Shown one piece after another: positions 1 through 10,229 of a DNA stretch of 64,000 nt. The notes under the pieces were generated by a model. It saw only the letters and a list, made by a program, of their open reading frames with translations. It was not told the origin of the DNA and did no database searches. Positions within the stretch are counted from its first letter, which is position 1; each line of letters starts with the position of its first letter. Source of the stretch: Nemertoderma westbladi (Eukaryota > Xenacoelomorpha > Nemertodermatida > Nemertodermatidae); assembly GCA_032718475.1 (NCBI GenBank), contig JAUCBJ010004174.1:1-64000 (forward strand), read 5' to 3'. A program made the position numbers and the translations under genes.

Positions 1-305
1 TTTAGTAAGTATTTAGTTTGTTTCTTTGTTTAATATTTTAAGGAATGCAGTCATCATTTTTTCATTAATTTCTTTAAACAATTAAGAATTGATTAAATCA
101 GTCTTAATTTTCATTAACTTTTGGTTTACAGATGCGTTTGCTGAATGATATTACCAAAAATCTATTGGGCTGCTGTATATCTATCACAGAATAGGCACGG
201 GCTGGGATCTGCTGTAGTTCCATCAGATTTGAATATCGTTTATTGGTAGACTTCTTAATTTTTGGCACGTCAGATTGCGGCCCGAAAAAATACAAAAGAA
301 ACTTT

Positions 306-443
306 ATTTGAGTTATTTTGGCAAGATAAATATTTTATGTTGAGTGTATCTATTTGAGTTATTTTGGCAAGATAAATATTTTATGTTGAGTGTATCTATT
401 TGAGTTATTTTGGCAAGATAAATATTTTATGTTGAGTGTATCT
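306..443. repeat. 46-bp tandem repeat, 3 copies
   Basis: Three near-perfect head-to-tail copies of a 46-bp AT-rich unit beginning ATTTGAGTTATTTTGGCAAG. No coding or structural role is visible. The rest of 1-691 is AT-rich DNA in which I could not support a gene. Confidence 0.95.
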
Positions 444-691
444 AACTATTAACCTAAGTAAGTAAGACGAAATATTGTCGCTTGCCAATAACGCATTTGG
501 GGCCCGCTTATTCATCATATGTAATACATTAGGTAGCAGAAACCTGAAAATGTATTTGCAGTAAATATACTTATTTAATATATTAATATAATACCCATTA
601 CAAATAGTTTATCAGGTAACTTTACTTTATAGTATGTTGTGGGACAACATATAACTGAATAAATTATAAGAAAAACTTCAAAGGAGTAAAA

Positions 692-1135
692 ATGGGTGGA
701 GAAAGTGATGGGTTTAAGATATTGAGCGGCGTAATTATTCTGGTGTTAGTGTCGGTGACGAATGGGCAGGAATGTCGCAACCAGACTGAATGTATCCAGA
801 ATGAAGACGATGTAATCCCAAGGATTAAATGCTGCACGGATATTCGTGAGTGTTGTACCGAGTATCAGTACAACTACGTGAATGACACAATAGCTATGGA
901 TCCTGAAACTGTGAAAACTATCAATATGGTCATATTAATAGTCGCTTCTACCTGTTTCTTATTCAGCATAGCTGTTATGTTGGTTTATTGCTACAAACAT
1001 CGTAATGATAAGCCCAACGTGGTTGCCGTTGGTTACTCAGAATTAGCCATTGCTAGTGATTGTGACCCTCTAATTGGCCAACCGAAACGGCCCATACCTC
1101 GAATGGTGCCTATGGCTTACCCATTGTTTGTATGA
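692..1135 (+). CDS. Small cysteine-rich single-pass membrane protein, Shisa/CYYR1/VOPP1-like layout
   Basis: A 147-residue intronless frame starting at an ATG in good context (AAAAATGG). Residues about 7-26 form a hydrophobic signal peptide. Residues 27-70 form a short extracellular part with an NQT sequon and the pattern C-x5-C, then a CC-x5-CC pair (KCCTDIRECC). Residues about 78-100 form a strongly hydrophobic transmembrane helix followed by CYKHRND. The short cytoplasmic tail is proline-rich (PIPRMVPMAYP). Small type I proteins with paired cysteines and Pro/Tyr tails are typical of the Shisa, CYYR1 and VOPP1/WBP1 families, which act in membrane-protein trafficking or as adaptors; membership here is inferred from layout only. 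The gene lies on the strand opposite the LRR-gene exons, downstream of them, so it could be nested in an intron or sit just past that gene. A poly(A) signal follows at 1286. Confidence 0.65.
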   Translation: MGGESDGFKILSGVIILVLVSVTNGQECRNQTECIQNEDDVIPRIKCCTDIRECCTEYQYNYVNDTIAMDPETVKTINMVILIVASTCFLFSIAVMLVYCYKHRNDKPNVVAVGYSELAIASDCDPLIGQPKRPIPRMVPMAYPLFV

Positions 1136-1285
1136 CAGACAGACTACCACTACAATGTCCTGAATTTTAATGTTTAATTAATTATTATTTAACTTTAATT
1201 AGTTGTCATTGACTATTTACTTGAGACTTTTATAAAAATTTACATTATAACGTTTTCGTCTCAAGTTAATTGTCAACCTAACTTT

Positions 1286-1291
1286 AATAAA
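1286..1291 (+). promoter_or_regulatory. Poly(A) signal AATAAA
   Basis: Canonical AATAAA about 150 bases after the stop of the plus-strand membrane-protein gene, in AT-rich 3' UTR-like sequence. Confidence 0.6.
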
Positions 1292-1336
1292 ACTTTTAAA
1301 TGTTCCAGTAAACTAATAGTGTTTTATAAAACAAAC

Positions 1337-1560
1337 CTGATATCGCTAAGATATCTTTGATAGTTTAGTATCCTGGCAACGAAGGCGCCACCCCTAAGTC
1401 CCACGTTGTTGTATCCCAGGTTCAGAACCGTCAGTCTACTGGGGGTCTTTCCCATGGCCAATGAGAGGAGGTACAAATCGTGGTCAGTCAGACTACAGGA
1501 CTCCAAATCCAATGATTGTACAACCGAATTGTTTTCCAATAAAAGACAGACTTCCTCAAA
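1337..1560 (-). CDS. Exon encoding leucine-rich repeats (RNase-inhibitor type)
   Basis: On the minus strand a pyrimidine-rich acceptor (TTTCTCCACAG) precedes the exon and a donor (TCAG|GTTTGT) follows it; length 224 nt. The frame reads FEEVCLLLENNSVVQSLDLE and continues with SCSLTDHDLYLLSLAMGK and LTVLNLGYNNVGLRGGAFVA. That is about two repeats of the LxxLxLxxxxLxDxGxxxLxxxL kind found in RNase-inhibitor-type LRR proteins, which serve as protein-binding scaffolds. It begins in phase 0, exactly matching the phase-0 end of the 3328-3725 exon, so the two join in frame. It leaves two bases for a downstream exon that I could not place with confidence. The specific LRR family is not recognised. Confidence 0.75.
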
Positions 1561-1771
1561 CTGTGGAGAAATATTAGCCTGAGTTGTAACTTATTCCGAA
1601 AAAGTCATGCCGTTTAAAAACAGCCTCTGACTAAAGGAGTCTTCTTAAATTGAAGGCTATAGAAATTACCATTGTCTTTGCGATGCGACTGAGTTATACT
1701 GTTCTCATCACAATGAATAAAAAGTAAAACTTTATGTAAATGTATGATTTCAACACGATTGAATTTACCTC

Positions 1772-1861
1772 ACGCTTATAGCACAGTATCGATTCTCACC
1801 AACGCTTATAGCACAGTATCGATTCTCACCAACGCTTATAGCACAGTATCGATTCTCACCA
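1772..1861. repeat. 30-bp tandem repeat, type 1 (3 copies)
   Basis: Three identical 30-bp units (core CTTATAGCACAGTATCGATT) directly before the longer 30-bp array. The shared TTATAGCACA segment suggests that both arrays have a common origin. Confidence 0.9.
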
Positions 1862-1875
1862 ACGCTTATACAGTA

Positions 1876-2614
1876 GCACATAATTTAATTCACTCCAAGA
1901 TTATAGTACATAATTTAATTCACTCCAAGATTATAGCACATAATTTAATTCACTCCAAGATTATAGCACAGAATTTAATTCACTCCAAGATTATAGCACA
2001 GAATTTAATTCACTCCAAGATTATAGCACAGAATTTAATTCACTCCAAGATTATAGTACATAATTTAATTCACTTCAAGATTATAGTACATAATTTAATT
2101 CACTCCAAGATTATAGCACATAATTTAATTCACTCCAAGATTATAGCACAGAATTTAATTCACTCCAAGATTATAGCACAGAATTTAATTCACTCCAAGA
2201 TTATAGTACATAATTTAATTCACTTCAAGATTATAGTACATAATTTAATTCACTCCAATATTATAGCACAGAATTTAATTCACTCCAAGATTATAGCACA
2301 GAATTTAATTCACTCCAAGATTATAGCACAGAATTTAATTCACTCCAAGATTATAGTACATAATTTAATTCACTCCAAGATTATAGCACAGAATTTAATT
2401 CACTCCAAGATTATAGTACATAATTTAATTCACTCCAAGATTATAGCACATAATTTAATTAACTCCAAGATTATAGCACATAATTTAATTCACACCAAGA
2501 TTATAGCACATAATTTAATTCACTCCAAGATTATAGCACAGAATTTAATTCACTCCAAGATTATAGCACATAATTTAATTCACTCCAAGATTATAGCACA
2601 GAATTTAATTCACT
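1876..2614. repeat. 30-bp minisatellite, about 25 copies
   Basis: Head-to-tail 30-bp units with core TTTAATTCACTCCAAGATTA. They vary mainly at CATAA/CAGAA and GTACA/GCACA. The unit is divisible by three and lacks a stop in one plus frame, so it gives a long artificial frame. It lies in the intron between minus-strand exons 3328-3725 and 1337-1560. Confidence 0.97.
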
Positions 2615-2715
2615 CACCATTATAGCGCAGTATCGTTCAATATATTTTTGTACTTATTTTATCTTTCAAATCGTCTAATTAACCAACATGTAAATAATAG
2701 TTTAATGTTACAGCA

Positions 2716-3250
2716 ATACTTAATACACACATGTTCACGTGGTAAGGATATACACACATGATCACGTGGTAAGGTTATACACACATGTTCACGTGGTAAG
2801 GTTATACACACATGTTCACGTGGTAAGGTTATTCACACATGTTCACCTAGTAAGATTATTCACACATGTTCACCTAGTAAGATTATTCACACATGTTCAC
2901 CTAGTAAGGTTTCATACATGTTCACGTGGTAAGGTTATACACACACGTTCACCTAGTAAGATTATTCACACATGTTCACCTAGTAAGATTATTCACACAT
3001 GTTCACCTAGTAAGATTATTCACACATGTTCACCTAGTAAGGTTTCATACATGTTCACGTGGTAAGGTTATACACACACGTTCACCTAGTAAGATTATAC
3101 ACACATGTTCACCTAGTAAGATGATTCACACATGTTCACCTAGTAAGATCATTCACACATGTTCACCTAGTAAGATTTCATACATGTTCACGTGGTAAGG
3201 TTATACACACACGTTCCCCTAGTAAGGTTTCATACATGTTCACGTGGTCA
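2716..3250. repeat. 27-bp minisatellite, about 19 copies
   Basis: Units containing CACATGTTCACSTRGTAAG. Two subtypes, CACGTGGTAAGGTTATA and CACCTAGTAAGATTATT, occur in blocks, with occasional shorter units. A compound block of several units is itself repeated (compare 2820-2940, 2945-3075 and 3080-3210), which is a higher-order structure. It shares the intron with the 30-bp array. Confidence 0.95.
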
Positions 3251-3327
3251 GATAATAGTAAAAAAGGTTATACACACGAATACAAGTGATAAGAATTTCA
3301 GTTAAAAGTTAAATTCGATACCGGTAC

Positions 3328-3725
3328 CTGATCATTTAGGAAGTTTGTTCCACAGAGGTTTACATTGCAGATATTAACAATAGAACTGGACGGACCAACT
3401 GGTCTCACTGTTTCTATATCATTCTTACAGCTAATAGCTTCATCCACATCTGGGATGATATTATTATCATTCTTCTCACGCATTGCTGTTTTATGATTCT
3501 TCTGATTATCAATGTTAGACGAATCGATAAGTACATCCCTCATAACTAATGCGTCAGCTTTGGCATCAACTTTGTTAATTTCTTCCCCACCACGGTTGGA
3601 TTCGTCTCTGAAGTCGGATTTTCTTACTTTTATCAATCTGGGTGTTTTGAAACTTTCTTTCAGTTTGGTGCCATTATCATGAGAAGTTGATTTCCTTAGT
3701 TTAACCATTCTTCCATTTGGGTATT
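3328..3725 (-). CDS. Low-complexity exon directly upstream of the LRR exon
   Basis: A minus-strand exon of 398 nt with acceptor CAATTTTTGCAG and donor GATCAG|GTACCG. After two bases that complete a codon it reads YPNGRMVKLRKSTSHDNG and continues polar and charged, ending VNICNVNLCGTNFLNDQ. It starts needing one base from the preceding exon and ends in phase 0, joining in frame to the LRR exon at 1337-1560; its last residues look like the first strand of the LRR fold. No domain is recognised in the charged part. Confidence 0.65.
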
Positions 3726-4532
3726 CTGCAAAAATTGTTTCAAGTTAAAAGAAACTTTCTAACCATTTTTTCCATTCACGGTTCTGTCTATTGTTAAGAA
3801 AAAACATAACTAAAAAATATTTAGATAGGCGTGCATTTTAGGGTGTAACCGCACTCTAGAAACAATCCCCCCATCCCCCTCTCTCATACTGGTTGACAGA
3901 TCACCAACACTATCTATGCTTGTGTGTGTATATTACTATATATTGCTACATACATATTACTATATATATACTTATATTGTATATTGACTGGAATGTGTAA
4001 TCAGGCCTACTTATTTTTTGCATCTACATATCTTGATAACTCCTGTAGTAGCAGTAACCAGAAAATCTGAAAGGTAGTTTCTGCAGGGTGATGCCTATCG
4101 GTGTTACAATGACTCATTAACAATAAGGGAATCATAGACTCTCGGGGGTTATATACTGTTAAAATATTCATATTAATATTTATACGTATGTTGTGCCGAA
4201 CTTAGGCTACAGCATGAAATCAAGTTAATTATATTTTGGTCGCTTCCATGAATGTAACACAAGAGCAAGTCCCGTCAAAGAGCCAGCCTCATTCCTCCAG
4301 GGAAATAGTACTTTTAAAGGAAGTTTATATATAATAAATTGGAAGTTTGCAAAAAACATTGACGCCAGTTTTTCACACAGTTTGGTCATCGTCTCTGCAT
4401 CCAACTTAATATTTCGGCTCTGGATTTTTTTATGATAGTTTTAAACGTCGCAGCTTGCTGTTAAAACTCGACAAACATGCAGTATATACTGTACATGTAT
4501 ATACTGTGTATATACTATAACATGCATATACA
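3726..4532. other. Intron sequence, no gene seen
   Basis: AT-rich sequence upstream of the 3328-3725 exon on the minus strand, with short TATATA runs near 3940-3980 and 4480-4530. No supported coding segment, RNA gene or long repeat. Confidence 0.6.
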
Positions 4533-4943
4533 GACAGGGAATTGTCCCTGACAGACTAGGGGTGGTCCCTGACAGACTAGGGGTTGTCCCTGGCAGAATA
4601 GGGGTGGTCCCAGACAGACTGGGGTGGTCCCAAACAGACAAGGGCCACTAGGGGTGGACCCAGACAGACTAGGGTTGGACACAGACAGACTAGGGTTGGA
4701 CACAGACAGACTAGGGGTGGTCCCAAACAGACTAGGGGTGGACACAGACAGACTAGGGGTGGACCCAGACAGACTGGGGTGGTCCCAAACAGACAAGGGC
4801 CACTAGGGGTGGACCCAGACAGAATAGAAGTGGTCCCAAACACACTAGGAGAGGACCAAGATAGAATATTGGTGGTGCCAAACAGACTACATGCATATGG
4901 TCCCAAAGATACTAGGGGTGGTCCCAGATAGACTAGGTGTTCG
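4533..4943. repeat. Minisatellite, ~21-bp units, left part
   Basis: About 19 units built on ACAGACTAGGGGTGGTCCC with GGACCC and GGACAC variants. The same family resumes at 20816, on the far side of the BEL element. This shows that the element inserted into a pre-existing array. Confidence 0.95.
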
Positions 4944-5353
4944 CGCTTTTAGACCTTTTAACAGTTTAACCTGCTAATTTAAGTGTCTCCTGAATCGACA
5001 TTTGCCCGTACTAATTGACATCAGCTGAAGCCAGCCTAGCGCGGCGTATGACCCACGGGTGTGGGAGACTGGATTCAGTTCTAGAGCAGTTATTGCAGTA
5101 GGCTACTTTGTATTATTAGATTGATCACTACTATATAATCTCCGACAACTATATTTACTTTCGGGGAAATATTAACAGTTCCTTTGGGACGTGGCGCTTT
5201 AAGTATCAAACAGAGTTATGACTTACACTAATCACAACTAGTGGCAATAAGATATCGCAAATGGCGCATTCTTTAGGAATGCTTTATTAACCTTCACACT
5301 AATGCACACTGATTTGCCGACTGTCACTGATTTTGATCATATATAAGGAGGAT
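4944..5353 (-). other. Unpaired ~410-bp segment outside the recognisable 3' LTR
   Basis: Unique sequence between the minisatellite edge and the part of the 3' LTR that matches the 5' LTR. It starts TGTTCGCG right after CTAGG, as an LTR end would. I find no matching segment beside the 5' LTR (about 19775-20182). It could be LTR sequence that differs between the two ends, or a separate insertion. Confidence 0.45.
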
Positions 5354-5985
5354 TACAACTCACGTAGTTTGGGATTATGAAATAGCATTTATTTCACATA
5401 AAAACCACTATAAATTGAGCCACAATTGCTACTGATACACCCTTCTGCTTACCTCAGTAATTCAGAAAGTCAAGGGGGATTTTACGTTTATCCATCAGTA
5501 TTCTCCAAATATAACATCCATTAATATAAACAGCAATTAACAATAATATAAAACAGTATATTAGAAAACAGTGCGGTGAAATCAGTCAGTATGTATGTAA
5601 TGCAGTGAAATACGTTGGTATGTATGAGTTACGATGTTTCAATGTTAATAGATTTGCGTTCTTATGACTCTAAGCCTCTGATGTTAGGGCGAAAGTCTGA
5701 AAGTCAGAATGTACGAATGAATCCTGAATGAAATATGAATTCTCGGAAAACTGCCGCATTGCGTCATCTCCCATAGGCCGCTGTTAACAGAGAAAGGAAG
5801 ATTGTTCTGCAATTGGCTAAATCTATGTCAACAAAGGTCGATTCCTCACACAAAGGAACAGCTGGTAGATTTCGTCATTCCAACTCTGGGTTTTTGACAG
5901 ACACGTATTTGTACAATTCTAAGCCCTTTTAGAGTATTTAGCGCATTGCGCAAAATGACTTATTTTGACCGCAAAAGCTTTTACA
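5354..5985 (-). repeat. 3' LTR of the BEL element
   Basis: A direct repeat of 20183-20815. By eye there are about 20-25 substitutions and one small indel over ~630 bp, roughly 96% identity. The minus-strand start is TGTAAAAGCTTTTGC, preceded by a purine-rich GGGAGCGG that could serve as polypurine tract. Confidence 0.88.
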
Positions 5986-6028
5986 CCGCTCCCAGAAAAT
6001 GGGATTTAAGTCTATAATATATATAAAA

Positions 6029-6244
6029 TCACATCCTTCTTTCACGAACGGCGTATTGAAGTTTTTTTAAGACTGGTGAGAGTCTTTTTCTCTTTGGGGC
6101 GAGCCACTTTACTAGGAGGGCTATAACTCCTGGGGGAAGGGTGCAATACAATTGCATCGGAAGGGTTAGGATTGCGGTTGGTGTATCCGCTGGTCGAGGT
6201 ACCCGGTTGATTGATATCGATATTGGTGGATCAGGATTGGACAT
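6029..6244 (-). pseudogene. C-terminal tail of the BEL extra 3' reading frame, or a short overlapping frame
   Basis: A 71-residue frame that overlaps the end of the main extra frame by 14 bases in a different frame. It contains a short hydrophobic stretch (PPGVIALLVKWLA) followed directly by a basic run (PKRKR). It ends about 40 bases before the 3' LTR. It could be the true C-terminus after a one-base slip, or chance. No function assigned. Confidence 0.35.
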
Positions 6245-6710
6245 CCTTTAGGGCTCGTTTCAGGACGGCAGCTCGTACTGGCCCTTGATTGGTTGTCTGT
6301 ACGACAGCGGTGGGTTGACCATACGTAGTGAGGAATTTTCTTGGTTTAATCGTCTTTTCTAATTCGCGTTCCCTGGCTTTGTATTCATATGGTCGTCTAT
6401 GAACTTCTTGTAACTCGGGATGTGCGTTTATGAATAATTCACCATATTCAGGATCTTGGCGGATAAAGTTAATCAGGTTATAAGAATCCAAGCTATTGGG
6501 ATTGATATTTCTCAGATATTTCCGAACGTATTTGGTTGAAACACTCTCGCCTACACGTTTCATCAGTTCATAACTAGGAGTGCGAGATTTTTGTTCAACT
6601 GAGGAAAAGAGATATGGGTGAAACGCATAAACTCCTTCATATGCATATCCTGGATAATATCGGTGGCGTGATTCGCAATGGAGATCCGCACTAGCTTCCC
6701 AAGATCTGAT
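6231..6710 (-). pseudogene. BEL extra 3' reading frame, segment 6 (basic C-terminal region)
   Basis: Continues in the same minus frame after the in-frame TAA at 6711 and stays open for about 155 codons. The visible part is helical and charged (MKRVGESVSTKYVRKYLRN, ARERELEKTIKPRKF) and ends at TAA 6231. Its net positive charge would suit binding to nucleic acid. No domain recognised. Confidence 0.5.
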
Positions 6711-7530
6711 TTAGCGTAATGCAACTATTTCGTCCACGCTTTCTAGGTCTCGGTTGAAAGGGCAATCGAAACTAGTGTGTCCTTTGAATTGGCAGTGATG
6801 ACATTGAGTCATAAATTGAGCACAAACAGCGAAAATATGCTGATCGTTGAGTCGACAAAAATCATAATAAATTTCCATAGGAGGTTGGTCTTTAAAGTAG
6901 GAGCAGCGTTTGTTGGAGTCTAAAGGGGTAAAGTGGTCACATGATGCACATAATCGACAATGTTTCCTAGAATTGTAATTGGCATGCCGATAAATCATAT
7001 GCCGTGAAACGTTGTGGACCTTGATACCATTCCAACACATAATCATTATCACTACACCGGGTGTTATGGGTTGAATTTCTTCAGATTGTAAGCAAATTGG
7101 TTCTTCTTCAACTTGCAGAGCTTCGACGGATGTAGCCATTTTCTCTAGGGAACCCACCGTTTGAACTTCCACAATAGAGTATCCTGTGGGAATTCTGGGT
7201 CTTTGCATGACGGATGAATGTAGATTCTGTACGCAAACGTCCTTGAAAATGGCAAATCCAGCGCTATCCAACTTCTCAGTGGCGGAATCTCTCAAGCTGA
7301 GTCTGGTCAATGCGCGGTCTTTAAACTGACTATCAACGTTACGGAATGGAGTCAGAAAGCGCCTAAAGCATTCGAATCGGATGAATTTATTGTGTTCATC
7401 TAGTTTAGCGAGTTTAGTTCCAAGCACTAAGGGGTGAGCGCGTATAGTTCAACTGTACACATCGGCTAGCAACCGGCAAGTGCGGCGTTCTCGAAGATGG
7501 TATATATAGCTAAGGAGGGACGGAGTGGCA
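6711..7530 (-). pseudogene. BEL extra 3' reading frame, segment 5 (Cys/His clusters, zinc knuckle)
   Basis: Contains a Cys/His cluster beginning CRLCASCDHF, a further spread of cysteines, and then CHHCQFKGHTSFDC, which fits the C-x2-C-x4-H-x4-C retroviral zinc knuckle. Gag normally supplies the zinc knuckle of an LTR element, and this element's gag has its own near 15.9-16.1 kb, so a second one in a 3' frame is unusual. The frame carries stops near 7530 and 7450 and ends at TAA 6711, after which the same frame reopens. No signal peptide or membrane anchor is seen, which argues against an envelope protein. Confidence 0.6.
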
Positions 7531-7563
7531 CACTCATAAAGCTATAAACAACTCCAGGTGCTA

Positions 7564-8040
7564 TTAATGGTCCATCAAAATATAATCGCGAATAATGGTC
7601 GCCATATATTCGTTGATAACTGATGGGATCCCCAACTTTAAAATTCCATCTGTATTCCTGGAAGGCCAGATGTCCGATGGAGGTTCTTTGTACTTTGTTA
7701 ATTCCACTCGGTGTATTGGCATAAATGGTCCGGAAGGGTATGGGATATTTTCCATATTTCTAAAGTCGTTTTGGAGATCTCCATAAATGGCTGAACCGAT
7801 CTTAACTATTCTTTCGTCGAACAGCATTTCGAGGACTGGTTGGGGTAGCATAGATCCATCTATACCCATTGCTGGTTTACGTTCGGTGTTGGTTACATAA
7901 CGTTGCGCGAGTTCGAATTGTCCATGTATAAGTCTCTTTTGTATATCTGTAAGAGTTTCAAAAGAGTGGTCGATCGCGTCGGAACAGCCCAAGTAAAAAC
8001 ATGGGTAGAACCAGCTAAACCTCATATATGTATCATTCAT
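7564..8040 (-). pseudogene. BEL extra 3' reading frame, segment 4 (possible second copy of a domain)
   Basis: A 158-codon segment shifted one frame from its neighbours. It includes PVLEMLFDERIVKIGSAIYG, which resembles LDILFEEERIQIYGD in the upstream segment at 8037-8558, so the two may be a duplicated domain. Its overlap with the upstream segment (AC ATG A against ACA TGA) shows the frameshift directly. No known family recognised. Confidence 0.5.
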
Positions 8041-8558
8041 GTAGTTCGTAGTTCTCCAACAGGAACACTACCTTCGTTATTGTAGGTAACAACTCCGTAC
8101 ATTTCGATAATGTTGCGAGTTTCATTCCACTCTTCTGTGGGCCTTTCTATGGTCATGCCCACCGGATGCCATAATGTCACGCAGTCACTGGCGTTGGGTA
8201 AATCGCAATATTTTAAATAATGCGTAGTATGTGTAGCTTCATCTCCATATATCTGTATTCTTTCTTCTTCAAACAATATATCTAGATTCCAATGGACTAG
8301 TCGAGTTTTAATAAATCCATCGAGATTATATGGAGGTATTACGTCATTTTCTATTCTTGAAACATTATAAGGTTTTCTAAATAAGTTTGCTTTAACTAAT
8401 TGATCTAAATGTTTTTGTAGTTGTTCAAGTTCAACAAGGTTGAGGGGATTTATCAATGGTAGAAACTTTAAACTATGTGTAGGATCTTCGGTTTTCACCA
8501 TATAATATTGAGTTAAATGGACATAGTAGGGGTGGTCTTTGATCCTGTAAAATGAGTT
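8037..8558 (-). pseudogene. BEL extra 3' reading frame, segment 3
   Basis: Follows the in-frame TAG at 8559 in the same frame and runs to TGA 8037. It is acidic to neutral with a leucine-rich helix (LNLVELEQLQKHLDQLVKAN) and the LDILFEEERIQIYGD motif echoed in segment 4. No catalytic motif recognised. Confidence 0.5.
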
Positions 8559-9032
8559 CTATAAAGGTCTAGCGCGTATGTTAACCTCGTGTACCATACG
8601 ATGGATAAGATCCGCTCGATTCTCTGGAGGTTCAACGAGTATACCGTCGACACGAGCAGCTTCGATTGGTGGATGTTGTAACATAGGAGCGTCAGCGATA
8701 AGATCTCGAGATTTCAAGTTGATATCAACCGGTTGAGGTTGTGCTGTCGCGAATAGTTTATCTCCGAAATGAAGAACCATCGAAGGATGAATGACGGTTT
8801 TGGAATAGAGATCAGTCATAAGTATTTGAGCATCAGGTTGGGCTAAAGCTGCTTCTTCTCTCTCGTCCATTTCGATATGTTTCTCCACGAGCTGATTCTC
8901 CTCCGCTTGTCTTTGAAAGCGTTCGTCTAAGAACTCTTGTAGCAAGTATGTACGTCCAAGTTCAATATCTTCCTCCAGATTCTTGATTTCGCGATCGAAC
9001 TGAGGTAAAGCTAATTCTTTTACCGCTTGGAC
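8559..9032 (-). pseudogene. BEL extra 3' reading frame, segment 2b (coiled coil)
   Basis: Directly continues the frame after the in-frame TAA at 9033. It is rich in Glu, Gln and Arg (QRQAEENQLVEKHIEMDERE) and has the look of a coiled coil. It ends at an in-frame TAG, beyond which the same frame is again open. Confidence 0.5.
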
Positions 9033-9644
9033 TTATTGCTGCAATCTACGTTTGTCTAAACAATCGTAGGTTCCCTTTCCGATCTTTTGCCGAATCGCGT
9101 CCAGTGCGTTCCGTATAACACTTTCCTCCACCTCGGTGACAGGTTGTATCGAAGTCAAACCGGGATGATTATACGGGTTGAACGGAGATATTAGATGTCT
9201 GTGTCCCAATCCGGCTAGGTAGGATGGGCAAGTATCCAAAGAGCCCACAACCGGAGTGCTACCGACTAATTGTTCGGGTAACACCAGATCTTTGAACAAT
9301 GAGTACAACTCAGGAGGATCTGTCATACTGTTAGGGTCGAGAGTCTGCGGTCGCACCGGGGAATGAGGAGGTCTGACCGAGTATTCTGAAACTCTGATCA
9401 TAGGTTTACTTAAAGATTGTTTGAGCCGAGCGAGCGTAGGTAGTACGTCGAACAAGTTTCGCTCAAAACTCCCATAAGTACAGCGAGTAAAACTGTGTTT
9501 AGCACAACGTCTCCGCGGGTGTTTATGTCGTTCCGTTTGTTGATTGGGTCTAGGGCATTCATCGCAGCAATACCAAAGACGCACATCTTGTAAAGGAAAC
9601 GCTGGCGATCTTTCTCCAGTTTTACAATATTCCTCCATCTGGTA
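9033..9644 (-). pseudogene. BEL extra 3' reading frame, segment 2a (Cys/His-rich)
   Basis: Follows the in-frame TGA at 9645. Near its start it has a dense Cys/His stretch (LWYCCDECPRP, then RHKHPRRRCAKHSFTRC), a candidate zinc-binding module. The rest is proline-rich and then helical. It ends at the in-frame TAA 9033. No named zinc-finger family assigned. Confidence 0.5.
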
Positions 9645-10226
9645 TCATCTATCTGGTACAACAGGTAATGGTCGATTGGTGGTAAGATACATCATAGTAA
9701 AATACAGTCGTTTAAGTTCCATCATGGGATTAGGATGTATACCTTGCGGATATCGAGTTTCTAGATTTTGTTGACTAGCTACATTGAGATAAGTTTCTCT
9801 CAGGAACTCTAAATATTCGTAAAGGTCACTACGCTTGTCCGGTTCTTCAACATCTTCTCTTTCGAGTCGGTTTCGAATAGAATTTTCATGTTCAATTCTC
9901 AGTTTGTTGTTCTGACTCCGCTGGGCATGATATTTAAATAAAATCATCTCCCTTTCGGTATCCACATCGTCAGTATTGTGTAAATCGATAGGATGACCAG
10001 TAGTTAAGAAGTCCATATACGTACCATTACAATGCGTATAGCGAGCGGTGAATTTTCTATAGTCCAAGTCACGCTGGAGCTGTTCCTCGGACATTGGCGG
10101 TTCGATATAACGTCCATCATCTTCCATCGTATGTTGACACGCATCGCCGCTTATCAAACTATCAACAAACGCTTGTAGAGGTAGAGTATATCGCTCCCTG
10201 ATACCAAGATCATCTTCTATAAACTA
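9645..10226 (-). pseudogene. BEL extra 3' reading frame, segment 1 (N-terminal)
   Basis: Open after a TAG at about 10224-10226. The first ATG lies about 30 codons in (HTMEDDGRY). The region is acidic and helical (SEEQLQRDLDYRKFTARY; REDVEEPDKRSDLYEYLEFL). The sequence just upstream (CTATTATGACTTAG) could be a splice acceptor, which would allow a spliced subgenomic mRNA, but that is only inference. It ends at in-frame TGA 9645 and continues in the same frame. Confidence 0.5.
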
Positions 10227-10229
10227 AGT

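Noticed and set aside
104-295. 63-codon minus frame (PKIKKSTNKRYSNLMELQQI...)
   Set aside because: Tempting as the next exon after the LRR exon, but no acceptor gives the required phase without an early stop.
1744-2625. 293-codon plus-strand frame through the 30-bp array
   Set aside because: The frame exists only because the unit length is divisible by three and one phase lacks a stop; no start context, splice site or domain, and it lies in an intron of the opposite strand.
6029-10226. The extra BEL frame as an envelope gene
   Set aside because: No signal peptide, no ectodomain-like glycosylation pattern and no convincing transmembrane helix; Cys/His clusters point to nucleic-acid binding.
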